NCBI GenBank assembly: GCA_037388885.1
Contig: JARRJS010000003.1
Location: 35,521-99,520, forward strand
From: JARRJS01 sp037388885
GTDB lineage: Bacteria > Gemmatimonadota > Gemmatimonadetes > Longimicrobiales > RSA9
Length of the DNA: 64,000 nucleotides
Direction: 5' to 3'
In this document: piece by piece, positions 39,778-47,696 of the stretch
Layout of the letters: every line of letters begins with the position of its first letter
Position numbering within the stretch: position 1 is the stretch's first letter
Program-made: the position numbers and the translations under genes
Notes under the pieces: generated by a model
What the model was told of the DNA's origin: nothing
The model's database searches: none
What the model saw: only the letters and a program-made list of their open reading frames with translations

Positions 39778-42699
39778 GTGTCATCCAGGCACACCGGGGC
39801 CGGCCACCTCGGCCGCGATCGTTCACCCACGCATGAAGAATCGCAGAACCCGCGTCCCGTCACCCGGCGCGATTTCTTCCTACGCGCGGGCCAGGCGGGA
39901 GGCGCGATTCTTCTCGCCCCCGGACTGGCCGGGCTCCTGCGGCCTCATGGCCTGTCCGCATCCGTGCTGGCAACCGCACTGGGCGGCGCGACGCGAGCCG
40001 CGAGCGGGCCCGTGCCGCAAGGCCTGTTCTCCGGCCTCCAGTGGCGGCTGCTGGGCCCGTTCCGCGGTGGCCGCACGGACGCGGTCACCGGCGTGCCGGG
40101 CCGGCCCAACGAATTCTACTTCGGCCACGTGAACGGCGGTGTCTGGAAGACCATCGACGGCGGCTGGGTGTGGAGGCCTGTTTTCGACGACCAGCCGGTG
40201 GCGTCCATCGGCGCCATGGCCGTGGCGCCGTCGGCGCCGGACACGCTGTACGTGGGCACGGGCGAGTCGACGCTGCGTGATTCCACGGGCTTCGGCAATG
40301 GCGTGTACAAGACCACGGATGCCGGAGCCACGTGGACCCACATCGGCCTGGACGACACGCAGCACATCGGCAGGGTCGCCGTACACCCCAACGATCCCGA
40401 CACGGTGTTCGTGGCGGCCATCGGGCATTACTACGCCGGCAACGAGCAGCGGGGCGTGTTCCGCTCGACGGACGGCGGGCGGAGCTGGCAGAAGGTGCTC
40501 TACAAGGACCCGGACGTGGGCGCCGTCGAGGTCGTGATCGACCACACCAACCCGCAGGTGGTCTACGCGGGACTGTGGAACACGCGCCGGCCGCCCTGGT
40601 TCGTCTACCCGCCCTCCAACGGGCCGGGGGGCGGCATCTTCAAGTCCACCGACGGCGGCGACACTTGGACGCAGCTCACCAAGGGGCTGCCCGCGGAGGG
40701 CATCGGCCGCACCGGCATCGCCCTGGCGCCCACCGACCCGAACCGCGTCTATGCACTGGTGGATTGCCTGCTGCCGGAGCCGGGCGCCAAGCCGCCGGCC
40801 AATGCGCCGCCGAACCCCTACGGCACGAACCCGTCGATGCCGCTCCAGGGCGGCCTCTTCCGCTCCGACGACGGCGGCGCGAGCTGGACGCGCCTGTCCG
40901 ACGACATGGCGCTGTGGGGACGCGGTTGGTACTTCGAGCACGTGGCGGTGGATCCCACCGACGCGGACGTAGTCTACGTGTCCAACGTGTCCATGTACCG
41001 CTCCGACGACGGCGGCCACACCTGGACGCCGCTGAAGGGCTCGCCCGGGGGAGACGACTACCACCAGGTGTGGATCTCAACCGACGACCCCGACACGCTC
41101 ATCACGTCCAGCGACCAGGGCACTGCCATCACCCGCAACGCCAAGGACGACCCCGCCAAGGTGGACTGGAGCTCGTGGTACAACCAGCCCACGGCCCAGA
41201 TCTACCACGTGTCCGTCGACTACCGCTTCCCCTACTGGGTTACGGGCGCGCAGCAGGACACCGGCGCGGTGGCTGTGCGCTCACGCGGCAAGTTCGGCGA
41301 GATCTCCGAACGTGACTGGGAGCCTGTGGGCGCGGGCGGTGAGAGCGGCTACACGGCCGGCGATCCGCTGCATCCGGGCATCGTCTACGGCGGCACGGGC
41401 ACCCGCTTCGACCTGGCGCAGAACCGCTTCGTGCAGGGCACGACGGCGCCACAGACCAAGGAGCCCGCGCGCCACGACTGGACCCAGCCGCTGGTGCTGT
41501 CGCCGGCGGATCCGCGGGCGCTGTACTACGCGAACCAGTTCGTGTTCAAATCCCACGACGGCGCGCGCACCTGGACCCAGATCAGCCCGGACCTGACACG
41601 GCCGAACCCCGGCATCCCGAAGAACCTGGACAAGGCTGCGGCCGGCGACGTCGGCAACGATCGCCGCGGCGTCGTCTACACCATCTCGCCTTCGCCGCTG
41701 CTGGTGCCCATGATATGGGTCGGCACGGACGATGGCCTCATCCAGGTCACGACGGATGACGGAAAGACCTGGACCGATGTGACGCCGAACGCCATGACGT
41801 CATGGAGCCGGGTGACCATGGTCGAGGCGTCGCACTTCGACTTCAAGACGGCCTACGCCAGCGTGGACCGGCACCAGCTCCAGGACTTCGACCCGTACAT
41901 CTACCGCACGCGGGACATGGGGAAGAGCTGGCAGCGGATCACCGACGGCCTGCCCGCCGGCGTGTACGTGCACGTCGTCAAGGAGGACCCGGAGCGCGAA
42001 GGGCTGCTCTTCGCCGGCACCGAGCGGGGCGCGTTCGTGTCTTTCGACGACGGCGACCACTGGCAGCCGCTGCAGCTCAACCTGCCGGCGACGTCCGTGC
42101 GCGACTTCCAGGTCTACAGCGGCGACCTCATCGTGGGCACGCACGGCCGCGGCTTCTGGGTCATCGACGACATCAGCCCGCTGCGGCAGGCCGATCCGAA
42201 GATCGCACAGGCCGACGTGTACCTGTTCCAGCCCGCCGAAGCCATCGATGTGGACCAGGGCGGCGACGACGGCATGCGCATGCAGAAGGACGAGCCGCAG
42301 GCCGAGAACCCACCGGACGGCGCGTACATCGACTACTGGCTGAGAGAGGACGCGACGGGGCCGGTGACCCTCGAGATCCTCGGCGGCGACGGCACGGTGC
42401 TGCACACGTTCTCGAGCGAGGAGGCGCCGCGTCCGGCACGGCGTGGCGGAGGCGGCGGCATCCCGAACACCGCCATCATCTGGAGGGAGCCGCCCGCGCC
42501 GTTCTCGGCGAAGGCGGGGATGCACCGAGCCGTGTGGAAGCCGAACACCGGCAGGCGGGGTGGCTTCAGATTTCGCCGCGGCCCGCAGGAGCCGCAGGTG
42601 ACGCTGCCGGGCGAGTTCACCGCCAGGCTGACGGTGAACGGGAAGAGCTACACGCACACCTTCACGGTGAAGCCGGATCCGCGGCCACTGGACGGTTGA
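39778..42699 (+). CDS. Tat-exported BNR/sortilin-type beta-propeller glycosyl hydrolase-like protein
   Basis: A 973-residue exported protein. The GTG at 39778 is strongly supported by AGGAGG at 39767-39772. About 30 residues on comes a twin-arginine signal, TRRDFFLRAG followed by a hydrophobic stretch, so it folds before export. The body is a two-propeller structure of BNR/VPS10-like repeats. Asp-box turns are visible many times: STDGGRSW, STDGGDTW, SDDGGASW, SDDGGHTW, TDDGKTW, FDDGDHW, usually near GVF/GIF strands. The C-terminal 150 residues include a sheet module (PVTLEILGGDGTVLHTFSSE) and FTARLTVNGKSYTHTFTVK. Proteins of this family are common in Gemmatimonadota-like genomes and are annotated as glycosyl hydrolases without biochemical proof. 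Confidence 0.88.
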   Translation: MSSRHTGAGHLGRDRSPTHEESQNPRPVTRRDFFLRAGQAGGAILLAPGLAGLLRPHGLSASVLATALGGATRAASGPVPQGLFSGLQWRLLGPFRGGRTDAVTGVPGRPNEFYFGHVNGGVWKTIDGGWVWRPVFDDQPVASIGAMAVAPSAPDTLYVGTGESTLRDSTGFGNGVYKTTDAGATWTHIGLDDTQHIGRVAVHPNDPDTVFVAAIGHYYAGNEQRGVFRSTDGGRSWQKVLYKDPDVGAVEVVIDHTNPQVVYAGLWNTRRPPWFVYPPSNGPGGGIFKSTDGGDTWTQLTKGLPAEGIGRTGIALAPTDPNRVYALVDCLLPEPGAKPPANAPPNPYGTNPSMPLQGGLFRSDDGGASWTRLSDDMALWGRGWYFEHVAVDPTDADVVYVSNVSMYRSDDGGHTWTPLKGSPGGDDYHQVWISTDDPDTLITSSDQGTAITRNAKDDPAKVDWSSWYNQPTAQIYHVSVDYRFPYWVTGAQQDTGAVAVRSRGKFGEISERDWEPVGAGGESGYTAGDPLHPGIVYGGTGTRFDLAQNRFVQGTTAPQTKEPARHDWTQPLVLSPADPRALYYANQFVFKSHDGARTWTQISPDLTRPNPGIPKNLDKAAAGDVGNDRRGVVYTISPSPLLVPMIWVGTDDGLIQVTTDDGKTWTDVTPNAMTSWSRVTMVEASHFDFKTAYASVDRHQLQDFDPYIYRTRDMGKSWQRITDGLPAGVYVHVVKEDPEREGLLFAGTERGAFVSFDDGDHWQPLQLNLPATSVRDFQVYSGDLIVGTHGRGFWVIDDISPLRQADPKIAQADVYLFQPAEAIDVDQGGDDGMRMQKDEPQAENPPDGAYIDYWLREDATGPVTLEILGGDGTVLHTFSSEEAPRPARRGGGGGIPNTAIIWREPPAPFSAKAGMHRAVWKPNTGRRGGFRFRRGPQEPQVTLPGEFTARLTVNGKSYTHTFTVKPDPRPLDG

Positions 42700-42783
42700 G
42701 GGGACGGTTCGGGGATCGACCGCGGTTGGGTGGACCGGGTTCCGGATGCATCGATGCGCAGGGCGATTGTCGTGTTGATGCTG

Positions 42784-43120
42784 TTATTTGAACACAACCC
42801 GGCGAACGCCTGAACCGCGCACGACGATCGTCGTGTTTGGGTGATTGATCCGGTGCGCTGGGCGCGAAGTGGCTACCAGCGCACGACGACGGGCCTCCGC
42901 AAGGTCCATCCCCGCTCGCAAGTTCTTCTCTGTTTCCGGCTCGACGCGCAGCCGAAGCTCGTCATCCAGCTCCTCGGCCAACGCACGCTAGTCCAACTTC
43001 GTCAGACGGTAGTGCCTCGCCCGGCGTTTGTTGTCCGTCGTTCCCCACTCAGCGCCGATCCAGCCATGCGTCTCCAGCCGGTGCAGGACAGGGTACAGCG
43101 ACCCCTGACCCACCCATCGC
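42784..43120 (-). pseudogene. Relic of PadR regulator fused to start of an ABC-type orphan permease
   Basis: The minus strand reads the C-terminal half of a PadR regulator (QGSLYPVLHRLETHGWIGAE, then NKRRARHYRLTKLD). A TAG at 42988-42990 follows, and then, in the same frame, the typical first residues of a MacB-like orphan permease (ELDDELRL, ETEKNLRAGMDLAEARRRAL). The PadR helix-turn-helix N terminus is absent and the permease stops after about 65 residues (stop at 42784). In intact loci the two genes are separate and about 110 and 800 residues long. This is therefore a deletion scar. The rest of the 42700-43227 gap shows no gene. Confidence 0.7.
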
Positions 43121-43227
43121 GCGGGGGAGGGGAAGCGAGGCGCTTGATCGCGCCTTGATGTGCCTCCGCGATGATAGTGCCGACGCGGGGCGGGGCGTGG
43201 GAGAACCACACGGCGGAGGTACTCCCC

Positions 43228-44115
43228 ATGAATCACAATCTCCTGATCGCCGCAACACTCGCGGCCCTGCTGACGGCGCCCGATCCGGGGGGTAAGGCCT
43301 TGCACGTGGAGGTGTTCGGCTCAGCCCCGGACGTTGTGTTGATCACGGGTTTGCTGGGGGTCGCGGAGGGCTTTCATGAGGTGGCAGTGGAGCTGGAAGC
43401 CCGGGGCCACCGATCCCTCATCGTCGAACCTCTCGGTGTGGGCACGTCGCTGCGCCCGAAGGCAGCCGACTATTCGCTCACGGCGCAGGCGCAACGCGTG
43501 GCGGGGGTGCTGGACTCTTTCGGGGTCCGGAAGGCCCTGGTGGTGGGTCAGGGTGTCTCCGCGGCGATTGCTTATCGGTTGGCGGCGGCGCGGCCGGATC
43601 TGGTGCGCAACGTGGTCGCCCTGGAGGGCGGTGCACCGGCCACCGCCGGCACGCCGTCTCTGGCGCGGGCCCTCCGTTACGCACCGCTACTGCGACTGTT
43701 CGGAGGCCGGAAACGGGTCCGACACATCTTCGAGCGCCAACTGAAGGAGGCGTCGTTCGACTCGTCGTGGGTGACGCCCGGCGTCGTGGACGCATACGCA
43801 CGCGGCCCCTTGCGTGATCTCGGCGCGACGATCGCGGCGTACCGGGCGATGAATCGTGCGCGAGAGCCAGTGCCCCTTCCGGAAGTCCTGGACCGGATTG
43901 CCTGCCCGGTTCTGGTGCTGCGAGGCGAGAAGGGTCGCGTGCCGCAGTCGGAGGTGGAGTTGGTGCGCAGGCACGTGGCAATGGTGGTGGTGCAGGAGAT
44001 CCCGAATGCCGGCGTGTTCCTGCACGAGGAGCGGCCGGCGGCCGTGGCCGCGGCCCTCACGGCGTTCGATTCACCCGGGGCCATCGTGTTGTCGGGTGTG
44101 GAGCAGAGGAGGTGA
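43228..44115 (+). CDS. Alpha/beta-hydrolase fold protein lacking the nucleophile serine
   Basis: A 295-residue alpha/beta-hydrolase with a short N-terminal hydrophobic leader (LLIAATLAALLTAP). The oxyanion region VVLITGLLGVAEGF and the helix before the nucleophile elbow are in place. The elbow reads ALVVGQGVSAAIAYRLA, where active members have G-x-S-x-G (for example VGHSLGG). The serine position is glycine, with a serine only three residues later. The late histidine is present (VFLHEERP), as is a putative acid in VLVLRGEKGRV. It could be a non-catalytic binding protein or use another residue. The ATG at 43228 follows GGAGG. It is the first gene of the five-gene operon and ends two bases before the next gene's ATG. 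Confidence 0.75.
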   Translation: MNHNLLIAATLAALLTAPDPGGKALHVEVFGSAPDVVLITGLLGVAEGFHEVAVELEARGHRSLIVEPLGVGTSLRPKAADYSLTAQAQRVAGVLDSFGVRKALVVGQGVSAAIAYRLAAARPDLVRNVVALEGGAPATAGTPSLARALRYAPLLRLFGGRKRVRHIFERQLKEASFDSSWVTPGVVDAYARGPLRDLGATIAAYRAMNRAREPVPLPEVLDRIACPVLVLRGEKGRVPQSEVELVRRHVAMVVVQEIPNAGVFLHEERPAAVAAALTAFDSPGAIVLSGVEQRR

Positions 44116-44117
44116 CC

Positions 44118-45001
44118 ATGCGAGCGATCGTGACCGGAGGTGCCGGATTCGTGGGCAGCCACCTTGTGGAAGCGCTGGTTGCCCGTGGCGACGACGTCGT
44201 GTGCCTGGAGCGGCAGGGCGCGGCGCGCGGTTGGCTCGAGGGTTTGCCGGTACAGTTTGTGGACCGCGGCCTCGAGGACGCCGCGGCACTGGACCAGTTG
44301 CTGACCGGCGTGGACGTAGTGTTCCATCTGGCGGCGCTGACGGCGGCGCCCCGTGCGGAGAGCTACTACGTCGTGANNNTTGCCGCAACGGGGAGCAGCT
44401 GTCTGCCCGGACGGTGCCGTACCCGCTGTCGCACTACGGTCAGTCGAAGCTGTTCGCCGAAGCCGTGTTGCGGGCGTATGGCGACGTGGTGCCGCACACG
44501 ATCCTGCGCTTCCCGCCGGTCTACGGTCCGCGCGACCGCGCCGTGCTGATCCTGTTCCAGTTGGTGCGCCGTGGGTTCGCACTGACCGTGGGCGGCTGGG
44601 ATCGGGAGATAAGCCTGATCTACGTGAAGGATGCTGTGCGCGCCCTGCTGGCGGCGGGTGATCAGCCGGCGGCCGGCGCTACGTACACGGCGGCGCATCC
44701 GCAGACGGTGACGTGGCGCCAGTTCGCCGGCGAGGTGGGACGAGCCCTGCGTCGGACGCCCAGGTTGCTGAACGTGCCGAGAAGGGTGGCGGTGATGGTG
44801 GCGGTAGGCGCCGAAGCGGCGGCGGTGGCGGCGGGTCGGGCAGCCATCCTGAATCGTCAGAAGATCCGCGAGATGACACAGCGCCGCTGGGTTTGCGACG
44901 GTGTCGCTGCGGCCCGCCAGTTGGGTTACCGGCCGGCGTTTCCCATCGAGCGCGGCGTTCCGGCGACCGCGCGCTGGTACGAGGAGGCGTCATGGCTATG
45001 A
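44118..45001 (+). CDS. Extended SDR NAD(P)-dependent epimerase/dehydrogenase, interrupted by assembly gap
   Basis: The N-terminal Rossmann motif TGGAGFVGSHLVEAL and the FHLAALTAAPRAESYY segment lie in one frame up to 44376. Three N follow, and the rest continues from 44381 in another frame with the catalytic YGQSK (YxxxK), FPPVYGPRDRA, DAVRALLAAG and the C-terminal part. The frames agree only if the missing DNA length is 1 modulo 3, so NNN is a placeholder. By comparison with extended SDRs, about 40-50 residues are lacking (the NVxGT and VSS segments). GAGGAGG precedes the ATG. The gene ends inside the start of the PAP2 gene. It is likely a sugar-nucleotide epimerase or 3-beta-hydroxysteroid-dehydrogenase-like enzyme; the substrate is unknown. 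Confidence 0.8.
44377..44379. other. Assembly gap (NNN)
   Basis: Three undetermined bases interrupt the SDR gene. The frame before and after does not match with three bases, so the real gap is not of this length. Confidence 0.98.
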
Positions 45002-45933
45002 ACAACCAGCTCTATCCGGTCGACCGGCTATTGAGCGGCTACAACCTGGCGATGGCCGGGATCTGGTCGATGGCATGGTCCATCTGGTCCTGGGCGCCGG
45101 TGCTGGTGGCGGCTCACGCGGCTGCTGCGTGCCTGCCCGCGCTATTGCGGCGGACGACGGAACATTCCCGGCCGTTTCGGCCGTTCCGCCAGCTTTATCC
45201 CATGTTCTGGATGCCGGCGTTCTGGGCCGAGGTCGACTTCGTGCGCCGATGCCTGCATTCCGGTGGGCACGACGCCTTCGTGCTCAAGCTCGAGGCAGCT
45301 CTGCTGCACGTGCATCCGCACATGTTGTGGATGCCGCACATGCACCAGATCTGGCTGAGCGAGATCCTCTACGGCTCGTATCTCGTCTACCTGCTCGCGC
45401 TCGTGGTTCCCGTGCTGTGGCTGACGGTCCGGGCCCGGACCGACGACCTGATGACGGCGCTGTTCCGCATGATGGCCGTGTTCGGCTTCTGCTTCCTGTT
45501 CTTCGCCGTGTTTCCCGTGGACGGGCCGCAGCACACCGGCGCGGTGTTCGAGGGTCCGAATCAGCATGCGTTCCTGGCGCGTCTGGTCACGCTGGTCGCT
45601 CGCGGGAACGGTGAATCACTGGGTGCCGCGTTCCCAAGCTCTCACGTGGCCGGTGCGGTGACCGTGGCGTGGATCGCCCGTTCGTACCTGCCGCGCTGGG
45701 CGTTCTACGTCCTCGCCGCGGAAGCGACGGGCGTGTTCCTGTCCACGTTCTATACGCAACAGCACTACGCCATCGACGCCATCTTCGGCGCGGCGCTGGC
45801 GCTGGCCGTCCAGCGGTTCGCGGTGCCCGCGCTGCTGTCGGCGCTGCAGGAGCGGCCGGAAGGCGTGCCCGGGATCCCGGCTTTGCCGCCGCCGCTACCC
45901 GCGACGTTGCTCGGAAGGGAGGTGCGCCCATGA
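44992..45933 (+). CDS. PAP2-superfamily membrane phosphatase/phosphotransferase
   Basis: A 313-residue membrane enzyme of the PAP2 superfamily with about six spans. The catalytic motifs are GAAFPSSHVAGAVTVAW (SxxH type, first histidine) and FYTQQHYAIDAIFGA (second His with Asp). An upstream tyrosine- and histidine-rich loop, PHMLWMPHMHQIWLSE, resembles the PAP2_3/inositol-phosphoceramide-synthase-like branch rather than simple lipid phosphatases. That branch transfers a phospho-headgroup between lipids. The ATG at 44992 has GAGGAGG and overlaps the end of the SDR gene by ten bases. Lying between two SDR genes, it suggests modification of a lipid-linked sugar or head group; this is inference. 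Confidence 0.8.
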   Translation: MAMNNQLYPVDRLLSGYNLAMAGIWSMAWSIWSWAPVLVAAHAAAACLPALLRRTTEHSRPFRPFRQLYPMFWMPAFWAEVDFVRRCLHSGGHDAFVLKLEAALLHVHPHMLWMPHMHQIWLSEILYGSYLVYLLALVVPVLWLTVRARTDDLMTALFRMMAVFGFCFLFFAVFPVDGPQHTGAVFEGPNQHAFLARLVTLVARGNGESLGAAFPSSHVAGAVTVAWIARSYLPRWAFYVLAAEATGVFLSTFYTQQHYAIDAIFGAALALAVQRFAVPALLSALQERPEGVPGIPALPPPLPATLLGREVRP

Positions 45934-46913
45934 CGGATCGCGTGGCAGTCACGGGAGCCACCGGCTTCATCGGCGGTCATCTGGTGGAGCGCCTGATTGC
46001 CGAAGGCCGACGCGTGCGGGCGCTGGCACGTTCGTTCAATCGTCTTCCACCCGGGGTCCGCAACTGCGTCGACGTCGTCGTGGGCGGGCTGGAGAGCCGG
46101 GCCGCCGTAGGCAGGACCCTCCACGGGGCGGATACCGTGTTCCACCTGGCGGGTCTTGCGGCGGCCTGGTCCCCACGCGAGGACGACTACTTCGCCACCA
46201 ACGTGGCTGGCGTTCGACGGCTGCTCGGTGCGGCCCGGCGGGAGGGGGTCCGCCGCGTTGTGCACGTTTCGACCGTCCTGACCCTGCTGCCGCACCTGCG
46301 CCACGCAACGCCATACGCCGCCAGCAAGCTGGAAGGGGAGCGGCGCGTACAGGCGTACGTCGCGTCCGGAGGGGACGCCGTGATCGTGCACCCCTGCCGC
46401 GTATACGGGCCCGGCCCGCTGAACGACGCCAATGGGGCCACCAGGCTGATCCGGACGTTCGCGTTCGGTCATCTGGCCGTGCTACTGCGCGATGGCGGTG
46501 CGCGCGGCAATTACGTGCACGTGGACGACGTGGTCGACGGGCTGTTGCTCGCCGCGAACCGGGGTGAGACGGGGGGCTCGTATGTGCTGGGCGGCGAGAA
46601 CTGCTCGCTGGCGGAGCTGTTCGAGCTGGTCGCCGAGCTGACGGGCGTGCGCCGGCCCCGCCTGCCGGTGCCGCGAACCGCGGCGCTGACACTGGCCGGA
46701 GTGCTGGAAGCGTGCGGCCGGCTGGGTGCGCCCGTGCCCATCACGAGGGCGTGGGTACGCAGCTTCTTCCAGGATCAGGCGGTAGACATTGCGCCGACGA
46801 CGGCGGCGTTGGGCTTCCATCCGCGTTCTCTTCGCGTCGGACTCGCCGAGACGATTGCCTGGCTGCGCCAACAGAAGGGAGGTGTGCCATGCGAAATGCC
46901 ATCGGCAGCCTAG
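45930..46913 (+). CDS. NAD-dependent epimerase/dehydratase (extended SDR)
   Basis: A complete 327-residue extended SDR. Motifs: nucleotide-binding TGATGFIGGHLVERL, structural FHLAGLAAAWSPREDDYFATNVAGV, serine in VVHVSTVLTLLP, catalytic YAASKLEGER, then VYGPGPLNDANGA and YVHVDDVVDGLLLA. The C-terminal part matches dTDP-sugar or steroid-like dehydrogenases by general shape. The ATG at 45930 overlaps the stop of the PAP2 gene (ATGA) with GGGAGG upstream. It is a paralogue of the SDR two genes upstream, though the two differ substantially. The substrate is not recognised. Confidence 0.88.
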   Translation: MTDRVAVTGATGFIGGHLVERLIAEGRRVRALARSFNRLPPGVRNCVDVVVGGLESRAAVGRTLHGADTVFHLAGLAAAWSPREDDYFATNVAGVRRLLGAARREGVRRVVHVSTVLTLLPHLRHATPYAASKLEGERRVQAYVASGGDAVIVHPCRVYGPGPLNDANGATRLIRTFAFGHLAVLLRDGGARGNYVHVDDVVDGLLLAANRGETGGSYVLGGENCSLAELFELVAELTGVRRPRLPVPRTAALTLAGVLEACGRLGAPVPITRAWVRSFFQDQAVDIAPTTAALGFHPRSLRVGLAETIAWLRQQKGGVPCEMPSAA

Positions 46914-47596
46914 CGGTGCGGCATCGAACCGAGTGGATCATGCTCTCGGCCGTGTTGGGGTTGGTGGCGTTCTACTACCTGACGCGCGCGGACACTATCG
47001 GCGTGTCCTCGCCAGCGCGTGGCTGGACGGCAATGACCGGCGCATCCGTAGCGGCGTGGCGGCATTTCGTTTCGGCCGCCGTGCTGCTCGGTCTCGTGCC
47101 GGTGAGCATGGCGTGGCTCGCTGGCCGGTCGCCGCGATCCGTCGGGCTGGGGCTCGGCCGGTGGCGCGAAGGGCTGCTATGGCTGGCGGCAGGCGTTCCT
47201 CTGGCCGTCGTCGCCGGGCGCATCGCCGCCGCGAATCCCTTGATGCGGGCCGTTTACCCGCTCTATCCGCAGCACCTGGACGGCACGGGGCTATTTGCCG
47301 CCTACGCCGCCCTCCAGATCCTGTATTTCGGCGCCTGGGAGGTCCTGTTCCGCGGTGTGCTGCTGTTCGGCACAGAGGACATCGTAGGCCCGCGACCCGC
47401 CAACCTGTTCCAGACCGCGCTCTCGGTCACCGCCCATTTCGGACGCGCGTTGACCGAGACGTTCTCGGCCCTGCCCGCGGGGTTGGTGTTCGGCGCTGTG
47501 GCTCTGCGCACCCGCTCGGTGTGGTACACCGCCATCATCCACTGGACGGTGGCCGTCAGCATGGACTGGTTCATCATGCACGGCGTGTGTTCGTGA
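46889..47596 (+). CDS. CPBP-family membrane protein with altered first glutamate motif
   Basis: A 235-residue membrane protein with about seven hydrophobic segments. It resembles the CPBP (CAAX protease/bacteriocin-processing) family. The key region reads FGAWEVLFRGVLLFG: the family has EExxxR, so the first glutamate is tryptophan while the second glutamate and arginine remain. The later conserved histidines are present in SVTAHFGRA and AIIHWTVAVSMD. With one of the paired glutamates lost, protease activity is doubtful. It overlaps the upstream SDR gene by 25 bases and ends the operon. The target is unknown. Confidence 0.75.
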   Translation: MRNAIGSLAVRHRTEWIMLSAVLGLVAFYYLTRADTIGVSSPARGWTAMTGASVAAWRHFVSAAVLLGLVPVSMAWLAGRSPRSVGLGLGRWREGLLWLAAGVPLAVVAGRIAAANPLMRAVYPLYPQHLDGTGLFAAYAALQILYFGAWEVLFRGVLLFGTEDIVGPRPANLFQTALSVTAHFGRALTETFSALPAGLVFGAVALRTRSVWYTAIIHWTVAVSMDWFIMHGVCS

Positions 47597-47626
47597 CGCG
47601 GTGAGCGGCGCTGCGCTGCAGCATTC

Positions 47627-47655
47627 TTGACCGGCGTCGGGCCGCGCCGGAAATT
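47627..47655 (+). promoter_or_regulatory. Weak sigma-70-like promoter before the Ser/Thr kinase gene
   Basis: TTGACC at 47627-47632 lies 17 bases before GAAATT (47650-47655, three of six matches to TATAAT). A transcript start near 47662 would exclude the ATG at 47658 and favour the kinase start at 47697. Confidence 0.3.
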
Positions 47656-47696
47656 AGATGCAGCCTTCCGTTCTTCCCCTAGGTCGGGGCCCATCA

